The notes: generated by a model not told the origin, from the letters alone. 64,000 nucleotides of DNA from Xylanibacter ruminicola (GCF_900142525.1 NZ_FRBD01000012.1:62001-126000), one strand, 5' to 3'; numbered from the stretch's first letter, positions 8,627-18,813 are shown. Program-made: numbers and translations.

Positions 8627-9337
8627 ATGAAATATATCGCCTTACCTACCAGTGAAACTCGCCAGCTGTCATTCTATCTGGCGATGGAGGAATATGTGGC
8701 TCGTCGCATCAACGAACCCGATTGCTTTTTTATGTGGCAGGTAGAGCCTAGTGTTATCTTCGGGCGCAATCAAGTTCTTGAAAACGAAGTCAATGTGGCC
8801 TATTGCCGCGAGCATCACATCAAGATGTATCGTCGCAAGAGCGGTGGTGGTTGCGTGTATGCCGATATGGACAACCTGATGCTGTCGTATGTTGGCGATG
8901 GCGATCAGGTGGGGTTTACTTTCAACAAGTTTCTGCAGATGATGCTGCTGGTGTTGCGCAAGATGGGGGTAGAGGCTACCAGCACCATCCATAACGACAT
9001 TATGATTGGCGATCGTAAAGTGTGTGGAACGGCCTTCTATCAGCTGCCTGGTCGTAGCATTGTTCATAGCACCATGCTCTACGATACCAATATGCAGCAC
9101 ATGTTGAATGCCATCACACCGAGTGTCGAGAAACTGGAGAAGAAAGGTATTCAGAGTGTTCGGCAACGCATCACCTTGCTGAAGGATTACGTCAGCCTGA
9201 CGCTTGACGAGGTGAAGACGCTGATTCGAGAAACGCTCTGCAAAGGCGAAATCACGTTAACCCCAGAGCAAGTGGCCGAGATAGAAACGATAGAGCAGTC
9301 GTACCTGAAACAAGAATTTATACACCTTATAAAATAA
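8627..9337 (+). CDS. lplA: lipoate-protein ligase A family protein
   Basis: 236-residue BPL/LplA/LipB-fold enzyme: FLxWQ-like FFMWQVEPSVIFGRNQ, lipoyl-adenylate loop RRKSGGGCVYAD, and KVCGTAFYQL. By family it attaches lipoate (or octanoate) to the lysine of lipoyl proteins. It opens the glycine cleavage operon, so GcvH, encoded three genes on, is the obvious acceptor. It is shorter than E. coli LplA (about 337), having little of the accessory C-terminal domain. Confidence 0.92.
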   Translation: MKYIALPTSETRQLSFYLAMEEYVARRINEPDCFFMWQVEPSVIFGRNQVLENEVNVAYCREHHIKMYRRKSGGGCVYADMDNLMLSYVGDGDQVGFTFNKFLQMMLLVLRKMGVEATSTIHNDIMIGDRKVCGTAFYQLPGRSIVHSTMLYDTNMQHMLNAITPSVEKLEKKGIQSVRQRITLLKDYVSLTLDEVKTLIRETLCKGEITLTPEQVAEIETIEQSYLKQEFIHLIK

Positions 9338-9357
9338 TCATACAACAACAATAATCT

Positions 9358-10494
9358 ATGGCAATTAAACAAGAAATTTTTCAGAAAACCAAGCGTACTT
9401 GTCTCTACGACAAGCACTTGAAGCTTGGCGCTATGATGGTCGAGTTTGGAGGCTTCGATATGCCCCTGCTGTATCAGAGCAGCATTCTCCAGGAGCACAA
9501 GGCCGTGCGCGAACATGTAGGATTGTTCGATGTTTCGCACATGGGCGAGGTCACGGTCAAGGGAAAGGATGCCGAGCGCTACGTGCAGCACATCTTTACG
9601 AACGATATCGCAGGCGCCCCTGTTGGTAAGATCTATTATGGCATGATGTGCTACGAGAATGGCGGCACAGTGGATGACCTGTTGGTATACAAGATGGGCG
9701 AGAACGACTTCTTCTTGGTTATCAACGCTGCCAACATCGATAAGGACTGGGCGTGGATGCAGGAGAAGGCCGAAGGCTTCGATATCGATCTGCAGAACCG
9801 TAGCGATTACTACGGTCAGATCGCCGTTCAGGGCCCTGAGTCGGAACATACCGTCGAGAAAGTTTTAGGTTTAGAGTGTAAGGAACTTACTTTTTACACC
9901 TGTAAAACTGTTCTCGTTCCACACTCCACACTCCACACTCCACAAGAAATTATTATCTCCCGCACCGGCTACACTGGCGAGGATGGTTTCGAAATCTATG
10001 GCTCACACGAGTATATCAACGAGTGCTGGGACAAACTGATTGCTGCAGGCGTACAGGCTTGCGGACTGGGATGTCGCGATACACTCCGCTTCGAGGTCGG
10101 ATTGCCGCTTTATGGCGATGAGCTCACTCAGGATATCACGCCAATCATGGCTGGTCTGGGGATGTTTGTGAAACTCGACAAGGCTGAGTTCATCGGTAAG
10201 GAGGCGCTTGCCAAGCAGAAGGCCGATGGACCGGCCAAGAAGTTGGTTGGTATCGAACTCTTCGACAAGGCAATCCCCCGTCATGGCTACACCGTATTAA
10301 ATATGGATGGTGAGCCTATCGGCGAGGTAACCACCGGCTATCACACTATCTCATCAGACAAGAGCGTGTGCATGGCACTGGTAGATGCCGCTTATTCTAA
10401 GCTCGACACCGAGGTGCAGATTCAGATACGCAAAAAAGTGTTCCCCGGCAAAGTGGTTAAGAAACAGTTCTATAACAAGAGCTATAAAAAATAA
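9358..10494 (+). CDS. gcvT: glycine cleavage system T protein (aminomethyltransferase)
   Basis: 378 residues. Transfers the methylene group from aminomethyl-lipoyl GcvH to tetrahydrofolate, releasing ammonia. Motifs: FGGFDMPLLYQ, VGLFDVSHMGE, SRTGYTGEDGFEIY, ACGLGCRDTLR and a C-terminal GKVVKKQFY. An unusual patch at residues 188-196 (VPHSTLHTPQ) is encoded by a short tandem repeat CACACTC at 9919-9947; it lies in frame in a variable loop just before the conserved SRTGYTGE block. Second gene of the gcv operon. Confidence 0.95.
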   Translation: MAIKQEIFQKTKRTCLYDKHLKLGAMMVEFGGFDMPLLYQSSILQEHKAVREHVGLFDVSHMGEVTVKGKDAERYVQHIFTNDIAGAPVGKIYYGMMCYENGGTVDDLLVYKMGENDFFLVINAANIDKDWAWMQEKAEGFDIDLQNRSDYYGQIAVQGPESEHTVEKVLGLECKELTFYTCKTVLVPHSTLHTPQEIIISRTGYTGEDGFEIYGSHEYINECWDKLIAAGVQACGLGCRDTLRFEVGLPLYGDELTQDITPIMAGLGMFVKLDKAEFIGKEALAKQKADGPAKKLVGIELFDKAIPRHGYTVLNMDGEPIGEVTTGYHTISSDKSVCMALVDAAYSKLDTEVQIQIRKKVFPGKVVKKQFYNKSYKK

Positions 10495-10526
10495 CCCCTC
10501 TCCAACTCCCCCCGAGGGGGAGAGAA
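10493..10526. repeat. dispersed palindromic repeat, family A relative
   Basis: CCCCTCTCCAACTCCCCCCG followed by AGGGGGAGAG lies between gcvT and gcvH. It can fold into a GC-rich hairpin and could tune transcript stability inside the operon. Confidence 0.6.
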
Positions 10527-10552
10527 AATGAAAACAATTAATATCAAATAAT

Positions 10553-10933
10553 ATGGCTAAAGTAATTGAAGGACTCTACTACTCAGAGTCACACGAATTT
10601 GTAAGAGTAGAAGGTGATTTTGGTTTCGTTGGTATCACAGACTATGCTCAGAATGCATTAGGTAATGTGGTGTATGTAGATATGCCCGATGTTGACGACG
10701 AGGTTGAGGCTGGCGAGGAGTTTGGCGCTGTAGAGAGCGTAAAGGCTGCCAGCGATTTGTATTCGCCCGTTAGTGGTACTGTAGTCGAGGTGAATGAGGC
10801 TCTTGACGATCAGCCCGAGCTGATTAACCAGGATGCCTTTGAAAACTGGATCATCAAGGTTCAACTCAGCGACAAGTCTGAGCTCGACAACCTCATGGAT
10901 GCCAAAACGTATGCTACGTTTTGTGAAAAATGA
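10553..10933 (+). CDS. gcvH: glycine cleavage system H protein
   Basis: 126-residue lipoyl carrier protein that shuttles the aminomethyl group between the P, T and L proteins. The lipoyl-attachment Lys sits in FGAVESVKAASDLYSP at about residue 63; YAQNALGNVVYVDMP and EVNEALDDQPELINQD are further family blocks. Length is typical. Lies between gcvT and gcvPA. Confidence 0.97.
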   Translation: MAKVIEGLYYSESHEFVRVEGDFGFVGITDYAQNALGNVVYVDMPDVDDEVEAGEEFGAVESVKAASDLYSPVSGTVVEVNEALDDQPELINQDAFENWIIKVQLSDKSELDNLMDAKTYATFCEK

Positions 10934-10975
10934 AAAAATGAAAGAATGAAAAAATGAGAAATTTTCATTATTAAT

Positions 10976-12292
10976 ATGTATAAGTATTTTCCGCATACTC
11001 AGGAAGATCTGCAGGCGATGATGGAGAAAGCCGGGGTGAAAGACCTCGACGGCCTCTACGCCCAGATTCCTGATAGCATCCGCTTCAAGGGCGATTATAA
11101 GTTGCCCTCGGAGATGAGTGAGATGGAGGTTCGCCAGCTGTTCGAGAAGCTGGGCTCACAGAACTATCAGCTCACCTGCTTTGCCGGCTATGGCGTTTAC
11201 GATCACTATATGCCATCGGCTATTCCAAGTCTGTTGCAGCGTTCTGAGTTCTTAACCTCTTACACCCCGTATCAGGCAGAGATATCGCAGGGCACACTCC
11301 ACTATATCTTTGAGTATCAGAGCATGATGGCCGAACTGACAGGTATGGACATCAGTAATGCCTCGATGTACGACGGTACCACCGCGTGTGCCGAGGCTAT
11401 GATGATGGCAGTGGCAGCCGGTAAAAAGCAGAGAAAGGTGCTGGTATCTGAGGGATTGAACCCTAAGACACGCAAGGTGCTTGATACCTATGCCCTGCAT
11501 CAAGGCATCGAACTGGTTACCATCCCACTAAAGGACGGCATCACACAATTGTCAATTATCAATTCTCAATTGTCAATTAATAACGATGTGGCCGGCGTTA
11601 TCGTTCAGCAGCCCAACGTATATGGTATCGTTGAAGACTTCACAGGCTTTGCCGATGCGTGCCATGAGCATAAGGCTCTGTTCATTATGGATAGTGTAGC
11701 TGCCGACTTGGCTGTGCTGAAGACACCAGGCGAGTGGGGCGCTGATATTGCTGTGGGCGATGGGCAGTCGTTGGGTATTCCTATGCTCTTTGGCGGTCCT
11801 TACGTGGGTTATATGTGTTGCACCGAGAAACTGATTCGCAAGATGCCCGGTCGTATTGTAGGTATGACCAAGGATAATCGCGACCAGCGTGCCTTCGTGC
11901 TCACCCTTCAGGCTCGCGAGCAGCATATCCGTCGTCAGAAGGCAACATCTAATATCTGTTCGAACCAGAGTTTGATGGCACTCTTCGTTACCATCTATCT
12001 CTCGTTGATGGGTAAGCAGGGTGTGAAAGAGGCTGCTCAGTTGTCATATGCTGGCGCTCATTATCTCTGCGATCAGTTGCTTGCAACAGATCGTTTCCAT
12101 CTGGTTTACAATCACCCATTCTTCAATGAGTTTTACGTGACGTACGATGGTGATGTAGATACATTGCAGCAACGATTCATCGACGCAGGATTCCTGGGCG
12201 GTGTGAAGTTGGATAATGGTATCCTCTTCGCCGTTACCGAGAAGCGTACTAAGGAAGAAATTGATAACCTCGTAAAGATAGCTGCCTTATGA
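10976..12292 (+). CDS. gcvPA: glycine dehydrogenase (decarboxylating) subunit 1
   Basis: 438-residue N-terminal half of the P protein; together with GcvPB it forms the PLP-dependent glycine decarboxylase that loads GcvH. Begins [19 protein letters not shown], with [15 protein letters not shown] and [19 protein letters not shown] typical of the subunit. Residues about 190-202 ([12 protein letters not shown]) are encoded by a tandem TCAATT-type repeat (11544-11580) and look like an in-frame insertion. The 3' end overlaps gcvPB by four bases (ATGA). Confidence 0.95.
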   Translation: MYKYFPHTQEDLQAMMEKAGVKDLDGLYAQIPDSIRFKGDYKLPSEMSEMEVRQLFEKLGSQNYQLTCFAGYGVYDHYMPSAIPSLLQRSEFLTSYTPYQAEISQGTLHYIFEYQSMMAELTGMDISNASMYDGTTACAEAMMMAVAAGKKQRKVLVSEGLNPKTRKVLDTYALHQGIELVTIPLKDGITQLSIINSQLSINNDVAGVIVQQPNVYGIVEDFTGFADACHEHKALFIMDSVAADLAVLKTPGEWGADIAVGDGQSLGIPMLFGGPYVGYMCCTEKLIRKMPGRIVGMTKDNRDQRAFVLTLQAREQHIRRQKATSNICSNQSLMALFVTIYLSLMGKQGVKEAAQLSYAGAHYLCDQLLATDRFHLVYNHPFFNEFYVTYDGDVDTLQQRFIDAGFLGGVKLDNGILFAVTEKRTKEEIDNLVKIAAL

Positions 12293-13704
12293 ACAATCGA
12301 TTATATGGAAATCTGATCTTTGAACTCTCAAAGGAGGGTCGCAAAGGCTATAGTCTGCCAAAGAATAATTATGGCAGTTACGAGATACCTGCTTCAATGC
12401 AGCGTGCTGAAGATGCAAAACTTCCAGAGTGCGACGAGTTGACCGTGGTGCGCCACTATACGAATCTCTCGAATAATAACTTCGGTGTTGATACAGGCTT
12501 CTATCCTCTAGGTTCTTGTACGATGAAGTACAACCCTAAGATTAACGAGGATATGGCTGCACTGCCTCAGTTCCAGAACCTGCATCCGGAGCAACCACAG
12601 AAGACTGTGATGGGTGCCTTGGCTTTGGTATCGCTGTTGGAGAAATCGCTCTGCGAGTTGACCGGTTTGGCTCACTTCACCTTTAAGCCCTATGCTGGTG
12701 CTCATGGTGAGTTGACAGGTTTGATGACGATTGATAACTATCATCGCCAGCGTGGCGATATGGCTCGTAAGAAGGTGATAGTACCCGATAGTGCCCATGG
12801 CACCAACCCTGCCTCGGCAGCAGTCTGCGGCTTGGAGATTATCGAGGTAAAATCTAATCAAGATGGCCTAGTTGATCTAGCCGATCTAGAGAGATTAGTA
12901 GAATTAGAAGGCGATTCTATCGCCGCCATGATGATGACCAATCCAAATACCCTTGGTCTCTTTGAAACCCGTATTCCTGAGATTGCCAAGCTCATCCATG
13001 ATTGTGGCGGTTTGATGTATTACGATGGTGCTAACCTCAACCCTATGTTGGGTGCTTGTCGCCCTGGCGATATGGGCTTCGATGTGATGCACATCAATCT
13101 GCACAAAACGTTCTCAACGCCTCATGGCGGAGGTGGCCCTGGTGCCGGTCCTGTAGGTGTTCGCGAGGGCTTGCAGGATTGCTTCCCCTTCGTGTCACCC
13201 TATCATGGCAACTATGGCGTGATGATGCGTGCCTACGCTTATATTCTCTCGTTGGGGCGTGAGCATATCAAGGAGGTTGGTCCTCTGGCTGTGCTCAATG
13301 CCAACTACATCAAGGAGAGTCTGAAGGATGTCTATGAGTTGCCTATCGACACCATCTGCTGTCATGAATTCGTGTTCGATGGTTTGAAGGATAAGTCTAC
13401 TGGTGTTACTACGATGGATGTGGCCAAGCGCTTGCTTGATTATGGCTATCATGCGCCCACCATCTATTTCCCGCTGCTGTTCCACGAGTCTCTGATGATT
13501 GAGCCTACCGAGAACGAGAGCAAGGAGACGCTCGATGGCTTTATCGCCGTGATGCGCAAGATAGCTGAGGAGGCCACAACCAATCCTGACGAGGTGAAGT
13601 CGGCCCCTCACACTACGCCTATTGGTCGTGTAGACGATGTACTTGCTGCCAAGCATCCCGTTACCACCTATCGTCAACTTAAGGCAGAAATGTTCAATGA
13701 ATAA
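12289..13704 (+). CDS. gcvPB: glycine dehydrogenase (decarboxylating) subunit 2
   Basis: 471-residue C-terminal half of the P protein, carrying the PLP lysine in [17 protein letters not shown]. Other family blocks: [39 protein letters not shown]. Overlaps gcvPA by four bases and lpdA by eight, a tightly coupled operon. The split alpha/beta form is usual in Bacteroidetes. Confidence 0.97.
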   Translation: MNNRLYGNLIFELSKEGRKGYSLPKNNYGSYEIPASMQRAEDAKLPECDELTVVRHYTNLSNNNFGVDTGFYPLGSCTMKYNPKINEDMAALPQFQNLHPEQPQKTVMGALALVSLLEKSLCELTGLAHFTFKPYAGAHGELTGLMTIDNYHRQRGDMARKKVIVPDSAHGTNPASAAVCGLEIIEVKSNQDGLVDLADLERLVELEGDSIAAMMMTNPNTLGLFETRIPEIAKLIHDCGGLMYYDGANLNPMLGACRPGDMGFDVMHINLHKTFSTPHGGGGPGAGPVGVREGLQDCFPFVSPYHGNYGVMMRAYAYILSLGREHIKEVGPLAVLNANYIKESLKDVYELPIDTICCHEFVFDGLKDKSTGVTTMDVAKRLLDYGYHAPTIYFPLLFHESLMIEPTENESKETLDGFIAVMRKIAEEATTNPDEVKSAPHTTPIGRVDDVLAAKHPVTTYRQLKAEMFNE

Positions 13705-15025
13705 AACTGATTTGATTATCATCGGTGCGGGCCCTGGTGGGTACCGCGCCGCTGAATATGCAGCCAAGCAAGGCCTCAAGGTAGTCATCTTCGAGGGCGC
13801 AGAGGTTGGTGGCACCTGCCTCAATGTGGGTTGCATCCCCACCAAAACCTACGTGCATAGTGCCACCTTCGCTGAGGCTCGCGAGCGTATGGCCCAGGTC
13901 GTCCCCCAGCTCCGCGCTGGCGTAGAGTCCATCCTCTCGCATCCCAACATCACCCTCATCCGCGAGAAAGCTGCTTTTGTCGATGCTCATACCGTCACCT
14001 CCCCCTCGGGGAGGATGGAAGGGGGGGCCATCATCATTGCTACTGGTTCTGAAACTAAATGGCTCCCCATCAAGGGCATCGATGCCCCTCGCGTGGTCGA
14101 TTCCACAGGCTTGCTCAATCTCGAAACCCTGCCCAAGCGTCTCGCCATTATCGGCGCAGGAGTCATCGGCATGGAGTTCGCCAGCGTGTTCAATCGCTTC
14201 GGTTCAGAAGTTACTGTCATCGAATACTTAAAGGAGTGCCTCCCCGCCCTTGATAGCGATATAGCCAAACGCCTTCGTAAGCAGATGGAAAAGGAGGGCA
14301 TTACCTTCAATATGCAATGTGGTGTCAAGCAGATAGCTGATGGCAAAGTGTTTTTTGAAAACAAGAAGGGTCAGACGGAAAGCGTTGAGGCCGATGTCAT
14401 TCTTATGGCTACTGGCCGTAAGCCCCGCACAGAAGGTTTAAATCTCGAAGCACTTGGTGTCCCCCTTGCACCTAACGGCGCCATCCCTGTGGATTCTTTC
14501 TCGTTCCTCGTTCTTGGACAAGCCAAGCGGCAAAGCCGAGCGCCTCATTCCTCGAATATCTATGCCATCGGCGATGCCAATGGAAAACAGATGCTGGCTC
14601 ATGCAGCTGAGATGCAGGCCATCCGTGCCGTGAATCACATCATTGGCAAACAAGATGCTATCGACTTCAATATCATGCCCGCCGCCATCTTCACAGAGCC
14701 TGAGGCTGCCTGCGTAGGTCCAACCGAGGACCAGCTCAAGGCGCAAGGCATCGCTTACGAGTGCCGCAAGTCATTTTGGCGCGCCAATGGCAAGGCTATG
14801 GCCATGAACGAGACCGAAGGTATGCTCAAGCTGTTCACCTCCCCCTCGGGGAGGCCGGGAGGGGGGCTCATCCTCGGCTGCCATGCTTATGGCGCCCACT
14901 CAGCCGATATTGTACAAGAGGTCAGTGTCCTGATGTGTAAACACACCACTATCGCTGAATTGGCTGATATGGTGCACATTCATCCCACACTCTCTGAAAT
15001 ACTAAAGACTGCTGCGGAAATTTAA
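13697..15025 (+). CDS. lpdA: dihydrolipoyl dehydrogenase (L protein)
   Basis: 442 residues; reoxidises dihydrolipoyl GcvH with NAD+. The ATG at 13697 is chosen because [16 protein letters not shown] is the FAD-binding start of the family; it overlaps gcvPB. Redox cysteines C41 and C46 lie in [13 protein letters not shown], the NAD motif is [14 protein letters not shown], and the catalytic His lies in [10 protein letters not shown]. Three repeat-derived segments lie in frame: residues about 101-111 and 381-391 (family A palindromes) and about 272-283 (family B, 14511-14543, reading [10 protein letters not shown]). All sit at surface-loop positions and the frame stays open, so the enzyme is probably active. 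Confidence 0.95.
   Translation: MNKTDLIIIGAGPGGYRAAEYAAKQGLKVVIFEGAEVGGTCLNVGCIPTKTYVHSATFAEARERMAQVVPQLRAGVESILSHPNITLIREKAAFVDAHTVTSPSGRMEGGAIIIATGSETKWLPIKGIDAPRVVDSTGLLNLETLPKRLAIIGAGVIGMEFASVFNRFGSEVTVIEYLKECLPALDSDIAKRLRKQMEKEGITFNMQCGVKQIADGKVFFENKKGQTESVEADVILMATGRKPRTEGLNLEALGVPLAPNGAIPVDSFSFLVLGQAKRQSRAPHSSNIYAIGDANGKQMLAHAAEMQAIRAVNHIIGKQDAIDFNIMPAAIFTEPEAACVGPTEDQLKAQGIAYECRKSFWRANGKAMAMNETEGMLKLFTSPSGRPGGGLILGCHAYGAHSADIVQEVSVLMCKHTTIAELADMVHIHPTLSEILKTAAEI
13997..14027. repeat. family A palindromic repeat inside lpdA (copy 1)
   Basis: ACCTCCCCCTCGGGGAGG followed by a G-rich tail. It is translated as [10 protein letters not shown] in a loop of the FAD domain. Confidence 0.7.
14511..14543. 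repeat. family B dispersed repeat inside lpdA
   Basis: A 33-base block beginning TTCTTGGACAAGCCAAGCGG is identical to 28816-28848 in the DUF3987 gene. Translated here as [10 protein letters not shown]. Confidence 0.85.
14837..14868. repeat. family A palindromic repeat inside lpdA (copy 2)
   Basis: ACCTCCCCCTCGGGGAGG followed by CCGGGAGGGGGGCTC; translated as [11 protein letters not shown]. Nearly the same block as 13997-14027. Confidence 0.7.
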
Positions 15026-15033
15026 TCCGCAGC
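15011..15033 (+). terminator. hairpin at the end of the glycine cleavage operon
   Basis: Perfect 8-bp stem GCTGCGGA / TCCGCAGC around the lpdA stop codon. There is no T-run after it, so termination is possible but not certain. Confidence 0.45.
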
Positions 15034-15101
15034 GGCCTTGTTACATAAAAACTTAACCATTTTGTAACAGCCTATAATTAGGTAAACTAAAGAGTTTTTT
15101 G

Positions 15102-15109
15102 TATATTTG
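15102..15109 (+). promoter_or_regulatory. -7 element of the Na/Pi transporter fusion gene
   Basis: TATATTTG matches TAnnTTTG and lies 28 bases before the ATG at 15138. No exact -33 box at standard spacing. Confidence 0.55.
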
Positions 15110-15137
15110 CAGCGTGAAATTTTAAAATGGATAACGA

Positions 15138-17117
15138 ATGGAAATTGAAATTGTATTAAGACTATTAGGTTCGCTGGCTCTACTCATTTTCGGCATGAAG
15201 ATGATGAGCGAGGCGCTGCAGAAAATGGCTGGTTCAGGTTTGCGCCATGCACTGGCCAAAATGACATCTAACAGAATAAAAGGTATGCTGACCGGCGTGT
15301 TTGTGACGTGTGCGGTCCAGTCGTCATCGGCCACTACGGTCATGACGGTCTCGTTTGTGTCGGCCGGATTATTAACCCTTGCACAAGCCATCAGTATCAT
15401 CATGGGAGCCAACATCGGCACTACGCTCACGGCGTGGATCATGTCGTTGGGCTATAATGTCGACTTAACCAGCGTGGTGTTCCCCGCGTTTATCGTGGGC
15501 ATGGTACTGATCTATAAACAACGTCATCGAGTGGTGGGCGATCTTCTGTTTGGGTTGGCATTCCTGTTCTGGTCGCTGGTCATGTTGAGCGATGTGGGGC
15601 GTAGTATGGACTTAGCGCACAATGCCGATGTGGTGGCATTCTTTGCATCGTTCGATACAGGTAGCTATCTCACGATACTCGCTTTTCTCGGTGTTGGCAC
15701 TTTGATTACCTGTATTGTGCAGTCGTCGGCAGCTGTTATGGCTATCACCATTCTGCTCTGTTCTACCGGCGTACTACCTATTTATCTTGGTATAGCACTG
15801 GTTATGGGCGAGAACATTGGTACTACAGCAACGGCAAATCTGGCTGCTCTGGGTTCAGGTATAGCCGCTCGTCGGGCTGCCCTGGCTCATCTACTGTTTA
15901 ACGTGTTCGGTGTGATATGGGTGCTCCTGGTGTTCTATCCCTTTGTAGATATGGTTTGTAGTCTTGTGGGTTACGATCCTACGATGTCGGGTCAAACCGC
16001 ACTTCTACCCGTGGTGCTCGCCTTGTTCCATACCTGTTTCAATTTGCTCAACACGGCCATCCTCTTGCCACTGGTTCCTCAGATGGAACGTGTGGTTTGT
16101 CAGTTGATGCCCGATAGTAAGGATAAGACCCGCGAGCCGGTTACTCTGCGCTATATCCAAGGTGGACTGATGGCCACCCCTGAAATATCTGTGATGGAGG
16201 CTCAGAAGGAAATCTTCCATTTTGCAGAGCGCATGCAGCGGATGTTCGGCATGGTGCGAAGTCTGCTCGATGAGAAAGATAATCGGGAGTTCGACCGTCA
16301 GTTTGCCCGCATCGTTAAGTATGAAGACATAGCCGACCACATGGAAATAGAGATAGGTAAGTATCTGGAGATGGTTAGCAACGAACGCCTGTCTGACCAT
16401 ACTAAAGACAAGGTGCGCACGATGCTCCGACAGATAGGCGAACTGGAGTCTATTGGCGATGCATGCTACAAGATGGCTCGCACCATCCAGCATCGCAAGG
16501 AAAGTCGTGAGGATTTTACGCCTCATCAGTATCAGCGACTGCACGAGATTCTTAGCTTGGTCAACGAGGCCTTGACGCAGATGATGGTGGTTGTTTGTGG
16601 TCGACGTGAGGATCTTTCTACCGCCCCTTCTATGGAGATAGAGTGCGATATCAATGCGCTTCGCGATGAGCTGAAGGCCAAGAGCATCAGCGAAGTCGAT
16701 GCCCATCAAGCCACCTATGCAGTTACAGCCCTTTATATGGATGTGGTGGCCGACTGTGAGAAACTGGGCGATTATGTCATCAACGTGGTAGAGTCGCGCC
16801 TTGGTAAGCGTTATCTTACTTTCCAAGGCCTGCAGGTAAATATGGATCATAAGTTAGTGACGGTCGACGGTACGCCCGTCAGTCTTACGCGTACCGAGTA
16901 TGGTTTGTTGTGTGAGCTGATGTCGGCTCATGGTGAGTTGCGCTCCCGCCAACAGCTCATGGATAGCATCTGGGCAGGAACCATCGTTTCTGATCGCACC
17001 GTAGATGTCCACATCACCCGCCTCCGCAAGAAACTCGGCCCCTACGCCAACAACATCAACAACCGCCCCGGCTTCGGCTACTATTTCGACGATAAAATAA
17101 ATAACGCTGCAGGTTAG
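15138..17117 (+). CDS. Na+/phosphate cotransporter-PhoU-winged-helix fusion
   Basis: 659 residues in one open frame. Residues about 8-330 are a Na/Pi cotransporter (NptA/YjbB type) with its two inverted repeats: QSSSATT at 61-67 and GANIGTTLT near 89, then VQSSAAVMAI near 195 and GENIGTTATA near 225. Residues about 345-555 are a PhoU-like helical domain (ERMQRMFGMVRSLL, LGDYVINVVESRL). Residues about 565-655 are an OmpR/PhoB-type winged helix: LTRTEYGLLCELM, SRQQLMDSIWAG, DRTVDVHITRLRKKLG, GFGYYFDD. The first two domains are the normal family architecture; the DNA-binding domain is an addition. It suggests a membrane-tethered protein that both transports phosphate and reports to genes, but that is inference. 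Confidence 0.92.
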   Translation: MEIEIVLRLLGSLALLIFGMKMMSEALQKMAGSGLRHALAKMTSNRIKGMLTGVFVTCAVQSSSATTVMTVSFVSAGLLTLAQAISIIMGANIGTTLTAWIMSLGYNVDLTSVVFPAFIVGMVLIYKQRHRVVGDLLFGLAFLFWSLVMLSDVGRSMDLAHNADVVAFFASFDTGSYLTILAFLGVGTLITCIVQSSAAVMAITILLCSTGVLPIYLGIALVMGENIGTTATANLAALGSGIAARRAALAHLLFNVFGVIWVLLVFYPFVDMVCSLVGYDPTMSGQTALLPVVLALFHTCFNLLNTAILLPLVPQMERVVCQLMPDSKDKTREPVTLRYIQGGLMATPEISVMEAQKEIFHFAERMQRMFGMVRSLLDEKDNREFDRQFARIVKYEDIADHMEIEIGKYLEMVSNERLSDHTKDKVRTMLRQIGELESIGDACYKMARTIQHRKESREDFTPHQYQRLHEILSLVNEALTQMMVVVCGRREDLSTAPSMEIECDINALRDELKAKSISEVDAHQATYAVTALYMDVVADCEKLGDYVINVVESRLGKRYLTFQGLQVNMDHKLVTVDGTPVSLTRTEYGLLCELMSAHGELRSRQQLMDSIWAGTIVSDRTVDVHITRLRKKLGPYANNINNRPGFGYYFDDKINNAAG

Positions 17118-17135
17118 TTCCTACAGCGTTTTTGT
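17102..17135 (+). terminator. terminator of the Na/Pi fusion gene
   Basis: Imperfect stem AACGCTGCAGG / CCTACAGCGTT followed by TTTGTTGTT; it overlaps the stop codon of the gene. Confidence 0.7.
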
Positions 17136-17156
17136 TGTTCCCGGTTCTGTCTAATT

Positions 17157-18800
17157 TCAGAACCCGATTTTGCGTTTCTCGGTTGTGTCCAGGCGCTCGT
17201 TGTCGCAGTGGTTTATCAGCATCGAGAGCGTGTCGTTGTCCTTTCCGTGCAGAATACTGTCAATAGCATAGTGGCGGGCTATGTTTTCTATCTGTCCGCC
17301 ACTAAAATCATATTTAGTGGCCAGTGTGTTCACCTCCATATCGCCCAGTTCTGGTATCATCGAGTGCCAGATGTGTCTGCGGGCTTCCTCGGTTGGCTTG
17401 TCGAACTTGATCTTGTAGAGGAATCGGCGCTCAAAGGCCTTATCCATGTTCTGTTGCAGGTTGGTGGTGGCAATCATAATGCCGTCCAGCTGTTCCATCT
17501 CCTGAAGGATGATGTTCTGGAGCGAGTTCTCCATCTTGTCGACAGCATTCTCTGCCCCATTCTTTCTTTTGCCAATGATGGCATCAGCCTCATTAAATAA
17601 TAAGATAGGTGTCTGTTTGGATCGCTTCACTTGTTCACGATAGCGGTCAAAGAGCGCCTTCACGTTCTTCTCGCTCTGACCTACCCACATACTCTTTAGT
17701 TGGGGCACATCTACCACCATAATGTTACGTCCCGTCTTTCGCGCCAACTGATAAACAGTCTCTGTCTTACCCGTTCCAGGTGAGCCATAAAACAGACAGG
17801 CAAAACCATTTCGGAATCCCCTTTCCTTCATGCGATCCTGAATCTTCTGATAATTCTCTGACTGCAGGAAACTGCCCAATTCATCTACCTGTCGCTGAAT
17901 GTCCTTAGGAAAGTACAGTTGTTTCTCTGCCAGACTATTGTAGTCCAGCTGATCAGCCAACTTCTCTTCGGTTTCACAAATACTCATCTCAGCCAGCAGC
18001 GAGCGTTTGGCACTATCTGTAAGCTTATACCTGGTAACATCAGCCAGTCCATCTACACATCTATGTTCAATCACTTTTTTCGTTTGCAGTCTGTGCTCGC
18101 CCCTTCTCAGTTTTGCTTTTGCTGCATTAAAATCACTTCTGTTATCGAACATATCCTCAATCTGATTAAAACGGATATCATCGTCGTCATCATTTAACAG
18201 CTTATGACAGAAGAAAGACGTCATCATCTGATCGTTTGGACTAAGATTTAGTTCCTTCAGGTACTTAACGAACCCCACCTGTGGATTGTCATGAAAGAGT
18301 GTTTGCAGCTCCTCACAGAGTTCGTGCGCAGAGATTGCTCCATCACTCAAGTCTTCAAACCATAGTTCAAGCAGTTCGAACATCGCTGCACAGTCCAGCC
18401 CCTTCCGCTCGGGAATCTGATACACCTCATTATGCTTCAGACTACGTATCACCACTGTAGGAATGTCGAAGTCGTCTTCATCTCTCACATCCCTAAAGCG
18501 CAGCAATCTACGACGCACAAGTGCATCTATATCGTTGGCATAACTCAATACGCTGATTTTATGCATATCCAGATGATTTGCCAAATCGTTATAATCTACA
18601 CGGCAAGGGCCTTTCTCCATACAAATACAGAATAGTATAGCCTGCCGCTCCGTGATGCCATAACTCTTGGCCAGCAATTGTATCTCTGTTTTTGCCTTCT
18701 TAATAAACTCCTTGCTCATCTTTGAGTCCTCAGACAATTCTACCACACGCTCAATAGCCTGCAGTAACGTCATATCCTTACTTTTTATTCTAGATGCCAT
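17157..18800 (-). CDS. AAA+ ATPase
   Basis: 547 residues from the ATG at 18800, 13 bases after the 72-residue gene that precedes it. The C-terminal half is a single AAA+ module: Walker A FYGSPGTGKTE at about residue 333, Walker B ILLFNEADAI at about 398 (Asn-Glu instead of Asp-Glu), sensor 1 IATTN and arginine finger FERRF. The N-terminal half is unrecognised; residues about 45-110 (VDYNDLANHLDMHKISVLSY, LVRRRLLRF) look like a winged helix. Such ATPases remodel proteins; the partner is unknown. Its operon mate ends in a ClpX-like ALAA tail, and three mini-sigma genes lie just upstream. Confidence 0.85.
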   Translation of the reverse strand: MASRIKSKDMTLLQAIERVVELSEDSKMSKEFIKKAKTEIQLLAKSYGITERQAILFCICMEKGPCRVDYNDLANHLDMHKISVLSYANDIDALVRRRLLRFRDVRDEDDFDIPTVVIRSLKHNEVYQIPERKGLDCAAMFELLELWFEDLSDGAISAHELCEELQTLFHDNPQVGFVKYLKELNLSPNDQMMTSFFCHKLLNDDDDDIRFNQIEDMFDNRSDFNAAKAKLRRGEHRLQTKKVIEHRCVDGLADVTRYKLTDSAKRSLLAEMSICETEEKLADQLDYNSLAEKQLYFPKDIQRQVDELGSFLQSENYQKIQDRMKERGFRNGFACLFYGSPGTGKTETVYQLARKTGRNIMVVDVPQLKSMWVGQSEKNVKALFDRYREQVKRSKQTPILLFNEADAIIGKRKNGAENAVDKMENSLQNIILQEMEQLDGIMIATTNLQQNMDKAFERRFLYKIKFDKPTEEARRHIWHSMIPELGDMEVNTLATKYDFSGGQIENIARHYAIDSILHGKDNDTLSMLINHCDNERLDTTEKRKIGF

Positions 18801-18813
18801 ATACATTACTATT

